64,000 nt of DNA from NCBI GenBank assembly GCA_030848705.1, contig JAUIZM010000023.1:682001-746000 (forward strand). Direction: 5' to 3'. Both the position numbers and the translations under genes were made by a program. Below are positions 62,301 to 64,000 of the stretch, in pieces (the first letter of the stretch is position 1; each line of letters starts with the position of its first letter). The notes under the pieces were generated by a model that was not told the origin of the DNA, did not search any database, and saw only the letters and a program-made list of their open reading frames with translations. The DNA is from Heracleum sosnowskyi. Lineage: Eukaryota; Streptophyta; Magnoliopsida; Apiales; Apiaceae.

Positions 62301-64000
62301 AAATTGAAGGGGGTCGTTTTGAGGATATTTTCTCGTAGTTTGACCCTATGGGTTTATAGAATTGCAGTAAACTTCATTTGGAGCTGTCCGGACCTGAATT
62401 GGAGCAGATACCAGGGGACGCCCGATTACGTATACCTCTTAAGGGATCTATACATGGAAAACGGGGATAAATTGAAGCGGGTCGTTTTATGGATATTTTC
62501 TCGTAGTTTGACCCTATGGGTTTATAGAATTGCAAAAAACTTCATTTCGAGCAGTCCGGGCCTAAATTAGAGCAGATACCAAGGGACGCCCGATTACGTA
62601 TACATTTGAAGGGAGCTATACAAGGAAAACGGGGATAAATTGAAGCGGGTCGTTTTGAGGATATTTTCTCGTAGTTTGACCCTATGGGTTTATAGAATTG
62701 CAGTAAACTTCATTTGGAGCTGTCCGGACCTGAATTGGAGCAGATACTAGGGGACGCCCGATTACGTATACCTCTTAAGGGATCTATACAAGGAAAACGG
62801 GGATAAATTGAAGTGGGTCGTTTTGTGGATATTTTCTCGTAGTTTGACCCTATGGGTTTATAGAATTGCAAAAAACTTCATTTCGAGTAGTCCGGGCCTA
62901 AATTAGAGCAGATACCAGGGGACGCCCGATTACGTATACATTTGAAGGGAGCTATACAAGGAAAACGGGGATAAATTGAAGCGGGTCGTTTTGAGGATAT
63001 TTTCTCGTAGTTTGACCCTATGGGTTTATAGAATTGCAGTAAACTTCATTTGGAGCTGTCCGGACCTGAATTGGAGCAGATACTAGGGGACGCCCGATTA
63101 CGTATACCTCTTAAGGGATCTATACAAGGAAAACGGGGATAAATTGAAGTGGGTCGTTTTGTGGATATTTTCTCGTAGTTTGACCCTATGGGTTTATAGA
63201 ATTGCAAAAAACTTCATTTGGAGCAGTCCGGGCCTAAATTGGAGCAGATACCAGGGGACGCCCGATTACGTATACCTCTGAAGGGAGCTATACAAGGAAA
63301 ACGGGGATAAATTGAAGCGGGTCGTTTTGTGGGTATTTTCTAGTAGTTTGACCCTATAGGTTTATTGAATTGCAAAAAACTTCATTTGGAGCAGTCCGGG
63401 CCTGAATTGGAGCAGATACCAGGGGACCCCCGATTACGTATACCTCCTAAGGGAGCTATACAAGGAAAACGGGGATAAATTGAAGCGGGTCGTTTTGTGG
63501 ATATTTTCTCGTAGTTTGACCCTATGGGTTTATAGAATTGCAAAAAACTTCATTTGGAGCAGTCCGGGCTTGAACTGGAGCAGATACCAAGGAACGCCCG
63601 ATTACGTATACCTCTGAAGGGATGTATACAAGGAAAACGGGGATAAATTGAAGCGGGTCGTTTTGAGGATATTTTCTCGTAGTTTGACCCTATGGGTTTA
63701 TAGAATTGCAGTAAACTTCATTTGGAGCTGTCCGGACCTGAATTGGAGCAGATACCAGGGGACGCCCGATTACGTATACCTCTTAAGGGATCTATACAAG
63801 GAAAACGGGGATAAATTGAAGCGGGTCGTTTTGAGGATATTTTCTCGTAGTTTGACCCTATGGGTTTATAGAATTGCAGTAACTTCATTTGGAGCTGTCC
63901 GGACCTGAATTGGAGCAGATACCAGGGGACGCCCGATTACGTATACCTCTTAAGGGATCTATACATGGAAAACGGGGATAAATTGAAGCGGGTCGTTTTG

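Larger units (their letters stand above)
11190..64000 (+). repeat. 168-bp satellite DNA array, about 314 monomers, continues past the window
   Basis: From the LTR edge to the window end the sequence is a head-to-tail repeat of a 168-bp monomer, always in one orientation, with no other sequence between copies. Taken from TACCAGGGGACGCCCGATTA, each monomer goes through a CTTAAGG-type block, AAACGGGGATAAATTGAAG, GGGTCGTTTTG, TTTGACCCTATGGGTTTATA and CTTCATTTGGAGC, back to GAGCAGA. Several subtypes differ at a few fixed sites, for example CTTAAGGGATC, CTGAAGGGAGC or CCTAAGGGAGC, and TCCGGACCTG or TCCGGGCCTAA. Most indels are of one base. The length is typical of plant centromeric or heterochromatic satellites that wrap one nucleosome. 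I do not recognise it as a named family. Confidence 0.98.

Noticed and set aside
11327..63908. Many forward frames of 68 to 381 codons, and reverse ones of 70 to 109 codons, in the right 52 kb, as possible genes
   Set aside because: All are readings of the same 168-bp satellite. They begin and end with random subtype changes, have internal frameshifts between neighbours and no promoter or gene-like context.
11190..64000. CENP-B-box-like site around TTGAAGCGGGTCG in each monomer
   Set aside because: Only the CGGG half fits; the required TTCG half is missing at the right distance, and a CENP-B role in plants is not established.
11190..64000. CRISPR array
   Set aside because: The repeats are contiguous 168-bp units with no unique spacers and lie in a plant-type genome next to an LTR retrotransposon.

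Overview
The window looks like nuclear DNA of a flowering plant, probably a eudicot. Two things support this: a full-sized Ty1/copia LTR retrotransposon with a Met-initiator-tRNA primer site and a third ORF after pol (the Sirevirus layout), and a very long array of a nucleosome-sized satellite. I see no ordinary host gene. The species cannot be read from the sequence; the style of the gag and pol proteins recalls elements of Asteraceae and Apiaceae, but that is only an impression.

Positions 1-11189 hold one retrotransposon on the minus strand, so its 5' end is on the right. Going in the element's own direction it has: a 545-bp 5' LTR (11189-10645) with TG...CA ends, a TATA box and a palindromic tandem repeat in U3; a primer binding site (10642-10631); gag (10581-8239) with three CCHC knuckles; pol (8225-4911) with protease, integrase, reverse transcriptase and RNase H, all key residues present; a 1.4-kb spacer; and an env-position ORF (3501 to the window edge) broken by one frameshift near 1245. 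The 3' LTR lies outside the window. A short motif, CAGAGTTT or its complement, occurs about 30 times through the element, in several reading frames and in non-coding parts.

Positions 11190-64000 are an unbroken head-to-tail array of about 314 copies of a 168-bp satellite. The LTR joins the satellite in mid-monomer, so the retrotransposon inserted into the array. The satellite is arranged in locally different higher-order repeats: a 5-mer duplication at 11.3-13.0 kb, 18/19-mers at 16.1-25.4 kb, 17-mers at 27.9-33.1 kb, 10-mers at 41.3-45.5 kb and units of about 20 monomers at 51.9-62.3 kb. Private variants repeat at exact intervals, which points to recent amplification by unequal exchange. Many variants are transitions at CpG sites.

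The gag, pol and third ORF would have worked together in one retrotransposition cycle: particle and RNA packaging, then processing, reverse transcription and integration. The satellite carries no credible gene. Its 168-bp length is a multiple of three, which creates long but probably meaningless repetitive reading frames. A centromeric or other heterochromatic location is plausible but unproven.
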